This document shows positions 35,289 through 43,987 of a stretch of 64,000 nt of DNA, piece by piece. How positions within the stretch are numbered: position 1 is the stretch's first letter; every line of letters begins with the position of its first letter. The notes under the pieces were generated by a model, which searched no databases, was not told the origin of the DNA, and saw nothing but the letters and a program-made list of their open reading frames with translations. Source of the DNA: Aquimarina sp. Aq78 (GTDB taxonomy: Bacteria > Bacteroidota > Bacteroidia > Flavobacteriales > Flavobacteriaceae); NCBI RefSeq assembly GCF_900299525.1, contig NZ_OMKA01000001.1, positions 806,001 to 870,000 of the forward strand, in the 5' to 3' direction. The position numbers and the translations under genes are program-made.

Positions 35289-36677
35289 CTAATTTTGAAT
35301 TTTATCTTTGATATTGTTTTTAATCAGTCTAAACTTACCGCTTTTCTCTACAGGAATTGCGTCAACATACCTTAGTTCTATTTCAATTTTGGTCCCGACT
35401 CGATCTCTTAAGTTTTTTAAAAATACTTCTTCATATTTAGTCTCAAATACCGTTTCATCTTTTTCTATCAGAACTAAAAGGTCATCAATTGCATCTTGTT
35501 GGATTTGAAATTTTATAATCCCTTTTACTCCTTTAAGGGCATTTGATATATTTCCCAGGTTGATTTTTCCTATTTCTTCAGAATAAATATAATCCGAAAT
35601 ACGACCAAGAACTTCTTTAACCAACGGATTGTTATTTCCGCAGGTGCATGTTCCCGTGCCAAGTTCAATCTGGTCCCCTATATCATATCGAATAAGCGGT
35701 GTACCATGAGTATTAAAAGAAGTTACTATTAATCTCCCCTTTTTACTTGGGTTATTTTCTTCATCTAGTACTTCAAAAACACCACTCTGTAATTCTAAGT
35801 GTAATTTTTTATTCTTGCATTCAAAAATAAATGGTGCTCCCTCTGACGAAGCGTACTGATTGTATAAGTTTGTTTTAAAATAACCTTCTAAAACCTCTCG
35901 AATATCATCTGTTATAGTCTCTGCGGTAGGAAATATTGCTTTAATAGTATTTTCGGGAAAATCAATGTTTTTAGCTAATCCATATTTTGCAATTTCATAC
36001 ATTGTAGAAGGAAACCCAACCATGTATAAAGGCTTATATTGCATCAAATTCTTAAGGTAATATTCTAAATATTTACCGTGAATATGGAAAGTTGAATAAT
36101 ATCTTACATTATAAATATGATCCGTTTTCCAGAACCTTTTTTTATTAATATCCTTTTCGCTCAAAAGATTTTTACCACTAAACCACGCTGTTTTTTTTCC
36201 TAATTTATATCCGAAACTACTTCTAAAGTCATCTAACAAAGCAAATCGTTCCTGAACATCATCATGGGTATAGAGTACTTCTAGGGATTTTCCTGTAGTT
36301 CCTCCTGTTTTAGATACAATTCCTTCACTTTTTTGAATTGTATAAATACCAGAATAATTACTCCGTAATGTTTCTTTATTAATTATAGGAAGTTTAGCTA
36401 TATTGGTGATATCCTCTGAGGCGGTAATCTCTCCTAATGTCTTGTTATAATATTCAGAATGTTTTTTTGCATATGTAACAAACTCACTATATCTATTTGC
36501 CTGTATACTATTAAGTTGATCAACGGATAGGTTTCTGTTTTTAAAATAGTAGTTTACAAAATGTTTGTATTTACCAGAATATCTTTTTCTGTATGCTAAA
36601 ACATTATATAATGATACAATCCAATTTTGCATAAAATGGGGAGACTTTGCATAGATCTTTTCTTGTAAATTCCCCAT
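35289..36677 (-). CDS. CapK/PaaK-like adenylate-forming protein
   Basis: A 462-residue protein of the phenylacetate-CoA-ligase-like (CapK) group of adenylate-forming enzymes. Visible motifs are SKTGGTTGKSLEV (the ATP-binding P-loop equivalent), YNQYASSEGAPF, LIRYDIGDQIEL and a Cys-rich GTCTCGNNN. The C-terminal lysine region is VEKSGKFRLIKN. Members are frequent in capsule and O-antigen loci, and their substrates are mostly unknown. Because it lies directly upstream of three MBOAT-SGNH pairs, it may prepare an acyl donor for them; this is inference. Length is normal. Confidence 0.8.
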   Translation of the reverse strand: MGNLQEKIYAKSPHFMQNWIVSLYNVLAYRKRYSGKYKHFVNYYFKNRNLSVDQLNSIQANRYSEFVTYAKKHSEYYNKTLGEITASEDITNIAKLPIINKETLRSNYSGIYTIQKSEGIVSKTGGTTGKSLEVLYTHDDVQERFALLDDFRSSFGYKLGKKTAWFSGKNLLSEKDINKKRFWKTDHIYNVRYYSTFHIHGKYLEYYLKNLMQYKPLYMVGFPSTMYEIAKYGLAKNIDFPENTIKAIFPTAETITDDIREVLEGYFKTNLYNQYASSEGAPFIFECKNKKLHLELQSGVFEVLDEENNPSKKGRLIVTSFNTHGTPLIRYDIGDQIELGTGTCTCGNNNPLVKEVLGRISDYIYSEEIGKINLGNISNALKGVKGIIKFQIQQDAIDDLLVLIEKDETVFETKYEEVFLKNLRDRVGTKIEIELRYVDAIPVEKSGKFRLIKNNIKDKIQN

Positions 36678-36678
36678 A

Positions 36679-37824
36679 TCACTTATGTGTTTGTTTCAGA
36701 TAAAAATCCTGAAATATTTCAGTATTTTTTTGAATATCGTACCCTTTATTTTTTACCATATCAAAGTTATTAGCCTTCTCTTCTGATATCTTTTCTAAAA
36801 TTTTATCTGCCCAGACCTCTGGTGAGATCGCGATCGATAAAAACTCTATATCCTTGGTTAGATGTACTTCTCTTGTAATTCTATCAGAAGCAAAAACTTT
36901 GAGCCCTGCAGCCTGAGCTTCTATCAGAGTAACGGGAAGGCCTTCATAAAAAGAAGGGAAAACAAATACATCCAACATTTGATATAACTGGGGTATATCT
37001 GTTCTTACACCTAAAAAACGTATTTTATCATCAATAGATAAACTTTTAGCTTCTTCTTCGATCTTAGTACGTAAAGGTCCGTCGCCAATAAAAACCAATA
37101 CACTATCTTCTTTCTTTTGAACTAATTGATTGAAAATCTTCAAAATGTATGAATGATTTTTTTGACTCGTAAATCTTCCTACATGGCCAATAACCAATTT
37201 ATTTTCTAGATCATGCTCCTTTTTATAAGTATCACTTACAATTAAATCATAGGCAAATGCTTTAGCATCGATTGCATTATTCATTATTGTAAAAGCTGTT
37301 TTTTCTTTGAAAAGCCATTTTCCGGCTTTTTCACCACAAGAGAAACTATGAGTAGAATACTTATGTATTTTTTTCTTTAATTGAAACTTGACGAGCTTTT
37401 TAAATGTTTCCTTAAGGCTTTCGCTATTTGATAGTACATCTTTTAGTTTAATGGGTTCAATAGCAATATGAGCATGAGCAATTCTACAGGGTATATTGAA
37501 TTCTTTTGCTATTTTAAGAGGAAAGCAACTAAATGTATTTAAATGCGAATGTACAATTGTATATTCTTTATGCTCTTCAAAAAATTTTCGTAGTTCATTA
37601 TAATATGCGCCAGGAAAAAAAGGACTTATAGGATTCATCCTATATATTTTTCCTCCCAGGCTTTCTATTTCATCATCAAAAGCAGCTCTTTCCTTTCTGT
37701 GTACCAAAAAATCAAACTGAACTTTATTTTTATCTATACTACGATAATAGTTCATGATCATAGATTCTGCTCCTCCACGATTCATAACAGTAAAGACTTG
37801 TAAAACTCTGGTGGTAGCCATCAA
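36679..37824 (-). CDS. GT4-family glycosyltransferase (EpsF-like)
   Basis: A 381-residue retaining glycosyltransferase of GT-B fold. Features are the N-terminal MNRGGAESMIMNYYR motif, HSHLNTFS, GHVGRFTSQKNHSYIL and the donor-binding motif FPSFYEGLPVTLIEAQAAGL. It overlaps the GT2 gene by 4 bases at its start and is followed at 1 base by the CapK-like gene. It would add one sugar to the lipid-linked repeat unit. A second ATG one codon inside is also possible. Confidence 0.9.
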   Translation of the reverse strand: MMATTRVLQVFTVMNRGGAESMIMNYYRSIDKNKVQFDFLVHRKERAAFDDEIESLGGKIYRMNPISPFFPGAYYNELRKFFEEHKEYTIVHSHLNTFSCFPLKIAKEFNIPCRIAHAHIAIEPIKLKDVLSNSESLKETFKKLVKFQLKKKIHKYSTHSFSCGEKAGKWLFKEKTAFTIMNNAIDAKAFAYDLIVSDTYKKEHDLENKLVIGHVGRFTSQKNHSYILKIFNQLVQKKEDSVLVFIGDGPLRTKIEEEAKSLSIDDKIRFLGVRTDIPQLYQMLDVFVFPSFYEGLPVTLIEAQAAGLKVFASDRITREVHLTKDIEFLSIAISPEVWADKILEKISEEKANNFDMVKNKGYDIQKNTEIFQDFYLKQTHK

Positions 37825-38711
37825 AATTCGTTTTTGGTTTTATATCTTATATAAAGGTTAAGCAAAACCCCAAACGGAATTGCTAAAAATGTGATTAGTT
37901 TTTTTGGAGATTCTTTTAAAAAACCTCCATTTTTTATAAACATAGAACTTGAAACGTAGTGAATTGCATTTTTAAATTTGTCCTTAAAATTTTTTGCCAA
38001 TTGCATTCTACTTTTTCTTGAAAAAGCAAAACCTCTGGGATGTCGTCGATATTGTTTTAGCATATTCATACTAGAACCATCAGCCATATATTCTACAACA
38101 CAAAAAACCTCATTTACCGGTAGTAATTTATAATCCTGATCAATGAGTTGATATAGATATCCCAGCGGCACAAAACGTTCACCTTCAAAAATAGGATATG
38201 ATGGGTACTTTTTTACTACTTCGGTTCTATATACTAACTTTTTGTCTCCCTTTACTCCATGAACATTATATATATCATACAATGTAGTTTGCTTTATATT
38301 TTGAGGTATTTTGGTTCCTATAATAGCACCACTTTCATCTGCATCTAACCCTACCAAACCAGCATATTCTGGTTTATCCTTAATGGTTTCCCATGAGTTA
38401 AGGATTTTTTCAATAGCATCCTCTCCCATACAATCATCACTATCGATACAAAGATTAAGAGTAGTTTCGATAAGTCGATATGCAGCATTATGTCCTCCAT
38501 GCATTCCCAGGTTCTCCTGATAATGATATACAATATCTATTTTATTTTCTTTAATCCAGGATGCAACCAGTTCTTCTGTAGTATCTGTAGAGCCATCATC
38601 TATAATGAGCCATACAAAATCTTGATTTGATTGTTTAATCAAGCTTTCATAACATTTGTGCAAGCAATATGCTCGATTATACGTTGGTGTAAATACTGTA
38701 ATAGTTTTCAT
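37821..38711 (-). CDS. GT2-family glycosyltransferase
   Basis: A 296-residue inverting glycosyltransferase of GT-A fold. The N-terminus has TVFTPTYNRAYCL, LIIDDGSTDTT and a CIDSDD motif that matches the metal-binding DxD. The C-terminal part includes a hydrophobic stretch near the end (FLAIPFGVLLNLYI) that may touch the membrane. It lies between the polymerase gene (22 bases downstream of it) and the GT4 gene, in the core assembly operon. Confidence 0.9.
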   Translation of the reverse strand: MKTITVFTPTYNRAYCLHKCYESLIKQSNQDFVWLIIDDGSTDTTEELVASWIKENKIDIVYHYQENLGMHGGHNAAYRLIETTLNLCIDSDDCMGEDAIEKILNSWETIKDKPEYAGLVGLDADESGAIIGTKIPQNIKQTTLYDIYNVHGVKGDKKLVYRTEVVKKYPSYPIFEGERFVPLGYLYQLIDQDYKLLPVNEVFCVVEYMADGSSMNMLKQYRRHPRGFAFSRKSRMQLAKNFKDKFKNAIHYVSSSMFIKNGGFLKESPKKLITFLAIPFGVLLNLYIRYKTKNEF

Positions 38712-38733
38712 GTGTGGTTAAAATTAGTTTTTG

Positions 38734-39828
38734 TTATCCCCAATATAAATAGTACATAAAATAAGTAAACGAAAAATACACCAACATTACCTTACCTAAC
38801 ATAAAATGATGATCCTTAAAAAAGTTTTGTTTAAGAAAAGGATAGATAATAATCACGGCCATCATAAACCATGATAAATAGGCAAATCTATTGGAGTAAT
38901 TAGCTTTAATAACCAAAACCCAAAATCCATTGCAAATCAAATAGGTATTTAAGAGTTGATAATAGAGTTTATCTTCAAATTGTTTTTTATAAATAAAATA
39001 CCATCCGGCTGCTATTGGAAATGCGCTATGAAACAAAAAGTCCCAGCGAAAACCTGTACTGGCAAAAGTGCCCTCTGCTGCCTGAGAATTTAAATATCCA
39101 GATAGTCTGTCGTCTGCAAACCCTATACTACTAAAAAGCGATATCCATACTCCTCCCATTGCTAATGATAATGGAATGCACATTAGCCATCCTTTGAGAT
39201 ACACTTTCGGGTCATTATAAAAATATGTAGCTACAAATGCTAATACTGGTAAAAATAAAGTTTTATGAAAAGCAACAGCACAAAGAAAAAACACAGCCAT
39301 CACCACTTTGTTTCTATGATAACTTACTCCCCATAAAAAAAGAGAACAAGCCGCTCCATTTCTCATACCATTTACCCCATAGGTCCAAAATGAATAGGAA
39401 ACGATAAACATCATAAAAGCATAGTACCAATATTGATTAAAAAGTTGTTTAGAAATTCTATATAAAGGAAATATGTATATAAAAGCGCATATAGTAAAAA
39501 AAGTATGAGCCGAAACCACATAAGCTAAGGTTTTCATGAAAATATGCCATGAATAATCCGCTCCAAACATAATCTCTCCCCCATTTTGATAATGCTGAAA
39601 TGATCGCATATAATTAATCATATCACCAAACAAGTATGTAATAGGTCTTTGTCCTATATATAGGATGATATAAGTAAGTAGAACATATCCCGTGATATTA
39701 ATAAAAATCAAATTCTTTTTATCGTCCATTTTCAAAACTCTGGTATGGAGTAGTGTAAATAGCACTAGAAAGAGTGATAGATTAATATAAATCTTGTAAT
39801 ATATCCCTATTGGAATCCAATCAAACAT
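38734..39828 (-). CDS. EpsG/Wzy-type polysaccharide polymerase
   Basis: A 364-residue polytopic membrane protein with about ten hydrophobic segments. It has the EpsG-family pattern: YIGQRPITYLFGDMINYMRSF near residue 60, then GVNGMRNGAACSLFLWG near 155, a Gly/Arg motif typical of this family. It probably joins the flipped repeat units in the periplasm, partnering the Wzx-type flippase at 53.1-54.6 kb and the Wzc-like co-polymerase. It follows the module-5 SGNH gene at 6 bases. It is the only polymerase candidate in the window. Confidence 0.85.
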   Translation of the reverse strand: MFDWIPIGIYYKIYINLSLFLVLFTLLHTRVLKMDDKKNLIFINITGYVLLTYIILYIGQRPITYLFGDMINYMRSFQHYQNGGEIMFGADYSWHIFMKTLAYVVSAHTFFTICAFIYIFPLYRISKQLFNQYWYYAFMMFIVSYSFWTYGVNGMRNGAACSLFLWGVSYHRNKVVMAVFFLCAVAFHKTLFLPVLAFVATYFYNDPKVYLKGWLMCIPLSLAMGGVWISLFSSIGFADDRLSGYLNSQAAEGTFASTGFRWDFLFHSAFPIAAGWYFIYKKQFEDKLYYQLLNTYLICNGFWVLVIKANYSNRFAYLSWFMMAVIIIYPFLKQNFFKDHHFMLGKVMLVYFSFTYFMYYLYWG

Positions 39829-39834
39829 TGTACA

Positions 39835-40755
39835 TCAATTCTTTTTGTTTAAGAATATTAACTTACATAAATTCTCTGTAAACTTTTTCCCAGCAAATTT
39901 ATCTATATGGTGACCATCATAAGTTTCATAAACCATATCCATTTTATTAAAATCAAAATATGGAATCTGATTAGTTTTTGATAAAGAATCTATCGTAGTA
40001 TCAAATTTTGGATAATACTTTTCTTCATACCCTAAATATTCTTTACTTATAGGCATTCTTACCAAATAAACATCTCCATAACGGTCTAATTTTTTTATTA
40101 AAGTCACTAAACTTTGTATTCGTATATCAGACACTTCAAAGTCCCCTTGATCTTTTAAATACAAAGCGATTTGATTCTTTTTCCAATCTTCAAAAACCTG
40201 CTTATTCTTTGGTAGATTTGTTTCTTCTAGCCAACCATCTTTATGTAAAGTAGAGCTTTTTCTGAACATTCCTTTGAAATGAAAAAACGAAAAATTCTTT
40301 ACCAAATATTCATAATTTGGATTCATATTCACAAAGTTCATATTATGAGGAGGCTGATCAATCTCTCTAAACTCTCCTTCCTCATTGCTATAATCCTTGT
40401 GTGAGGTTAACATATCCGGAGTAATAGAAATAATAAAAATACCATTAGTTGATGTGGTATCTAATTTTTTAAAAATGCTTTTGTTGTATGGTGGTCCGAT
40501 AAGAGCTTGAGCAATTGTAAAGCTATAGTTCAAAATCGGAAGATCGTATCCTTTATCCTTAAAATATGTATTTATAACACTTGGTTGGATTCCCTGTAAG
40601 CTTCGAGAATCCCCTATAATCATCGATTTGGCATTTGGTGTAGTAAACTTTTCATAAAAATAATCTACATTACCTCCAGAATTAACCAGAACAATAGTAA
40701 CTATCCCCAAACATATGATAAAGAAAAGACCTAACTTAAGTAAAAGTAATTTCAT
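39835..40755 (-). CDS. SGNH acyltransferase partner, DltD/AlgJ-like (module 5)
   Basis: A 306-residue protein with an N-terminal anchor (about 4-25) and a periplasmic SGNH-like domain. The nucleophile motif is IGDSRSLQGIQP (Ser50), and the catalytic Asp-His motif is YDGHHIDKFAG near the C-terminus. It is clearly paralogous to the module-6 partner over its whole length (shared FYEKFTTP-like, GDSRxxQGIQP, FTIAQ, GPPY, QPPHNM and KDGW elements). It follows its MBOAT gene at 6 bases and precedes the EpsG-type polymerase. Confidence 0.8.
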   Translation of the reverse strand: MKLLLLKLGLFFIICLGIVTIVLVNSGGNVDYFYEKFTTPNAKSMIIGDSRSLQGIQPSVINTYFKDKGYDLPILNYSFTIAQALIGPPYNKSIFKKLDTTSTNGIFIISITPDMLTSHKDYSNEEGEFREIDQPPHNMNFVNMNPNYEYLVKNFSFFHFKGMFRKSSTLHKDGWLEETNLPKNKQVFEDWKKNQIALYLKDQGDFEVSDIRIQSLVTLIKKLDRYGDVYLVRMPISKEYLGYEEKYYPKFDTTIDSLSKTNQIPYFDFNKMDMVYETYDGHHIDKFAGKKFTENLCKLIFLNKKN

Positions 40756-40761
40756 GATTAT

Positions 40762-42207
40762 TTAAAATTGAAAATATATAAATGTATCCGAACTTCTCCC
40801 GAAAAACAAGATAAGTAAAAAGATGAATATGTATGATGACCATCGAAGGTAAACATTATAATTGCTTATTTCGAAATCATGTTTCTTCTCACGGTTTGCC
40901 CATTCTATGAGCATAAAAAAACCAATCAAAGCGACTATCATTAAAGTATTAGCAGTAACATAGCTCGCAGGATACTTCATAATACTTGACGAAAAAATAC
41001 CTTTGTAGTAATCCAATGCCACCGCAACACTATCTACCCTAAAAATCACATCTGTCATCATTACCAAAACAAATAGGCCTATCATTTTATAGATTTCTTT
41101 AAAAGACGGAAACCATTTTCCTTTTGCCATAATATCTGATGCATTCATGCTACCCGAATATACCAAAGGAACAAAATAAATTCCATGAAGTAATCCAAAA
41201 ACGATAAATGTCCAATTAGCTCCATGCCAGAATCCTACCAAAATAAAAGTAGCTATAATCGAAATCACCAATCCTTTTTTCTGAAGTCTTCTAAGCGTAA
41301 ATGATAATGGTGTAAAAACATAATCCATCATCCATGTAGTCAAAGAAATATGCCATTTTTTCCAAAAACCACTAATATTGGTTGAAAAAAACGGAGTTGC
41401 AAAATTACGTGTTAGTTGTAATCCAAATAATTTAGATATTCCTATTGCCATATTTGAATACCCTGAAAAATCTGCATATATCTGTATTGCATAGAAAAAT
41501 GCACCTATTACCAATACACTTCCTGGTTTATCTTCATAATTATTAAAAATAGGATTTGCAATAGCAGCACAATTTTCTGCTACTACCACTTTGGTGAATA
41601 ATCCCCATAATATCTGTCTAAGTCCATCAACAGAGGTAGCATAGGAAAGCTCTCTTTTCTTTTTAATTTGCGGAATAAGACTTCCTGCTCTTTCTATAGG
41701 TCCCGATAATATTTTTGGAAAAAATGCTATAAAAACAGAAAAATCCAGCAGATCGTTACTTGGTTCGACCTCTTCATTATACACATCTAACAGATATCCT
41801 AATGTTTGAAAAGTAAAAAAACTAATCCCTAAGGGTAATAGGATAGAAAGCGTATTATAGTCTAAATCAGTACCAAAAACATTTACTATTTTATAAAATC
41901 CTTCGTAGAAAAAATTAAAATACTTAAAATATACCAGGAGACCAATATTAAATACCAATCCCAAATTTAAAAGCATTTTTTGTTTGCTTTCTTTTAAAGT
42001 ATTATGAATTTTTAATCCTAAATAGTAATTAATAAGAATACTTGCTATTAGCAAAAATAAAAACCTCCAATCTGCCCAGGCATAAAAAAATATGCTGGCC
42101 ATCAGTAAAAGTATATTTTGAGATACTGCTGATCGTTTAAAAAGCAGCCAGTATAACACTAGCACTGGAATTAAAAAAACGACGAAATCGAATGAGTTAA
42201 AAATCAC
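40762..42207 (-). CDS. MBOAT O-acyltransferase with C-terminal FIYFQF, variant type (module 5)
   Basis: A 481-residue polytopic membrane acyltransferase. It has LGISFFTFQTLGYLLDVY, ILSGPIERA, WKKWHISLTTWMMDYVFTPLSF and VGFWHGANW (catalytic His). The C-terminus is FIYFQF (476-481; Tyr478). It is the most divergent of the six: the usual PLGG after the WH..S motif is PLSF, VAGPIER is LSGPIER, and DFSGYSDIAIG is DFSGYSNMAIG. It lies 10 bases after the DltC-like carrier gene, so it is the best candidate acceptor of the carrier-bound group. Its SGNH partner follows at 6 bases. Confidence 0.92.
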   Translation of the reverse strand: MIFNSFDFVVFLIPVLVLYWLLFKRSAVSQNILLLMASIFFYAWADWRFLFLLIASILINYYLGLKIHNTLKESKQKMLLNLGLVFNIGLLVYFKYFNFFYEGFYKIVNVFGTDLDYNTLSILLPLGISFFTFQTLGYLLDVYNEEVEPSNDLLDFSVFIAFFPKILSGPIERAGSLIPQIKKKRELSYATSVDGLRQILWGLFTKVVVAENCAAIANPIFNNYEDKPGSVLVIGAFFYAIQIYADFSGYSNMAIGISKLFGLQLTRNFATPFFSTNISGFWKKWHISLTTWMMDYVFTPLSFTLRRLQKKGLVISIIATFILVGFWHGANWTFIVFGLLHGIYFVPLVYSGSMNASDIMAKGKWFPSFKEIYKMIGLFVLVMMTDVIFRVDSVAVALDYYKGIFSSSIMKYPASYVTANTLMIVALIGFFMLIEWANREKKHDFEISNYNVYLRWSSYIFIFLLILFFGRSSDTFIYFQF

Positions 42208-42217
42208 GTTTTCTAAA

Positions 42218-42457
42218 TTAAATTTTACCTTGAATTACTGAGACAAGAGACCCCAAATTCTTTAATTTATTTAAATCTCTAAGTTTGAATTTAATATCAA
42301 ATTGTTCTTCAATTTTTGTAATGATCATCATATGAGATAGTGAATCCCAACCATCAACATCTTGCGCCGTCAATTCATCATTAGTCTCAAAATTACTGTG
42401 TCCTAATACAGATACAAGTGCATCACTTATTTTTTCTTTAATCTCTGTAGTTTCCAT
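42218..42457 (-). CDS. Aminoacyl carrier protein, DltC-like (carrier 2)
   Basis: A 79-residue carrier protein with the phosphopantetheine serine Ser39 in DVDGWDSLSHMMII and a typical helix 3 (FDIKFKLRDLNKLKNLGSL). It is the same length as carrier 1 at 20.5 kb and similar throughout. It is preceded by two tandem DltA-like ligase genes and followed at 10 bases by the module-5 MBOAT gene, the same functional set (A, C, B, D) as the Dlt operon of Gram-positives. Confidence 0.9.
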   Translation of the reverse strand: METTEIKEKISDALVSVLGHSNFETNDELTAQDVDGWDSLSHMMIITKIEEQFDIKFKLRDLNKLKNLGSLVSVIQGKI

Positions 42458-42491
42458 AAATATGGCTTTATGTATTTAGAATTATGTTTAG

Positions 42492-43973
42492 TTAAAATAT
42501 TGTTGTTAATTCTTTTCTGTCGATTTTTCCGTTAACATTAAGAGGAAAAGTTTCCATAAATTTTATCTGCGAAGGTATCATATAAGATGGCATTTTTGCT
42601 TTCATATATTCAGAAAGTTCTGTTAGGTCAAATTTTTCTGACTCTATTACCAATCCAATTTCGGTACCTCCCACTTTATTAGTGTAAGCAACAGCTACTG
42701 CATTGATTTTATGTAATCCTTCTTTTGCGTAGAGTTCGACTTCAGAAAGCTCTACACGATATCCTCCTTGTACTTTTGCCTGAAAATCTATTCTTCCCAA
42801 AAACATGATATCTCCATCAGCATCTATATATGACAAATCTCCGGTTTTATAAAATCTAGTTTTTTCACCATTATATTCGGTATAGAAAAATGCTTCTTCA
42901 TTTTTCTCAGGATTCATCCAGTATCCAGGTGTTAATAAAGTCCCTGCCAGGCATAGCTCTCCTTTTTTGCCCGTTTCAAGAATTTCATTAGATTCATTTA
43001 TGATTATGGTTTCAACGCCCTTCCATGGTTTTCCTATAGATACTACTCCATTATGTATTTTTTTAGAATTAGTATCATAAGTATACCCTGTACAAAGCAT
43101 TGTGCTTTCTGTGGGACCATATACATTCATTATTTTAGTATTTGGTAAACGTTGCGCCCATTCTTCTGTGACATCTGCCGGTAAACCTTCTCCACAAAAC
43201 AAACTATACTTTAAATAAGGTGAATCTATCTCATCAAAATATGGCCTTAAATAATGCAATATTGAAGGAACCATTAATGCATATGATAATCTTTCGTCTT
43301 GTATTAATTCAAAAATATAACTGAATTTTATTTCATCTTTTGGGATCGTGTATACTCTGGCTCCTTTAAGTACTGGAAGCATAAACGACATTACTGATAC
43401 ATCAAATGTTAAACCGAACATCTGTAAGCATCTATCATTTTCATCTAATTGAATACCAAAATCAAAAAAGGCATCACAAAAGGCAACAAGATTAGCAAAT
43501 GCTATGGGAACACCTTTTGGAACTCCCGTAGTACCAGAAGTAAATAAGATATACGCTATTGATTCATCTGACACTAATTTTGGTTCTAAATCATCAGCAT
43601 TTCCTGTTGCTAACGCCGAAGAAATAATATTGTATTCTGGATATACAACTACATCAGAAGAATCTACTATTGATCTTATGTTAGTCTGTTTGATGATATT
43701 ATTGTTTCGTTCTTCGGGGCTTTCTGGATCAAGAGGAACATATGATTTTCCTTCAAACCATATTGCAAAAATTGCTGCATAAGTTTGTATATCATCATTT
43801 GCAATTAATCCAATATTTACTTCATCATCAGAGATTTTTTCCTGTATTATTTTTCTTATACCTGAAATTGACTCAGCTAAATCCTTATACGTATATTCTT
43901 TCTCATTAATGACAAAAGCTATACGGTCTGGATTTTTAGTAATTGATTGGCTAAGCGCTTGCTGCAAATTCAT
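42492..43973 (-). CDS. Amino-acid adenylating ligase, DltA-like (ligase 2)
   Basis: A 493-residue adenylate-forming enzyme with TSGTTGVPKG at 146-155, FDVSV with the amino-group-binding Asp191, NVYGPTE, FYKTGDL and NGKIDRKEL near the C-terminus. It should load an amino acid on carrier 2, which follows at 34 bases. One oddity is the hinge motif after GRIDFQAK, which reads VQGGYRVELSE, one Gly longer than in the two sister ligases. That loop positions the domain rotation between the two half-reactions. It is a tandem paralogue of ligase 3 (14-base gap). Confidence 0.88.
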   Translation of the reverse strand: MNLQQALSQSITKNPDRIAFVINEKEYTYKDLAESISGIRKIIQEKISDDEVNIGLIANDDIQTYAAIFAIWFEGKSYVPLDPESPEERNNNIIKQTNIRSIVDSSDVVVYPEYNIISSALATGNADDLEPKLVSDESIAYILFTSGTTGVPKGVPIAFANLVAFCDAFFDFGIQLDENDRCLQMFGLTFDVSVMSFMLPVLKGARVYTIPKDEIKFSYIFELIQDERLSYALMVPSILHYLRPYFDEIDSPYLKYSLFCGEGLPADVTEEWAQRLPNTKIMNVYGPTESTMLCTGYTYDTNSKKIHNGVVSIGKPWKGVETIIINESNEILETGKKGELCLAGTLLTPGYWMNPEKNEEAFFYTEYNGEKTRFYKTGDLSYIDADGDIMFLGRIDFQAKVQGGYRVELSEVELYAKEGLHKINAVAVAYTNKVGGTEIGLVIESEKFDLTELSEYMKAKMPSYMIPSQIKFMETFPLNVNGKIDRKELTTIF

Positions 43974-43987
43974 TTTTTTATTATTTG

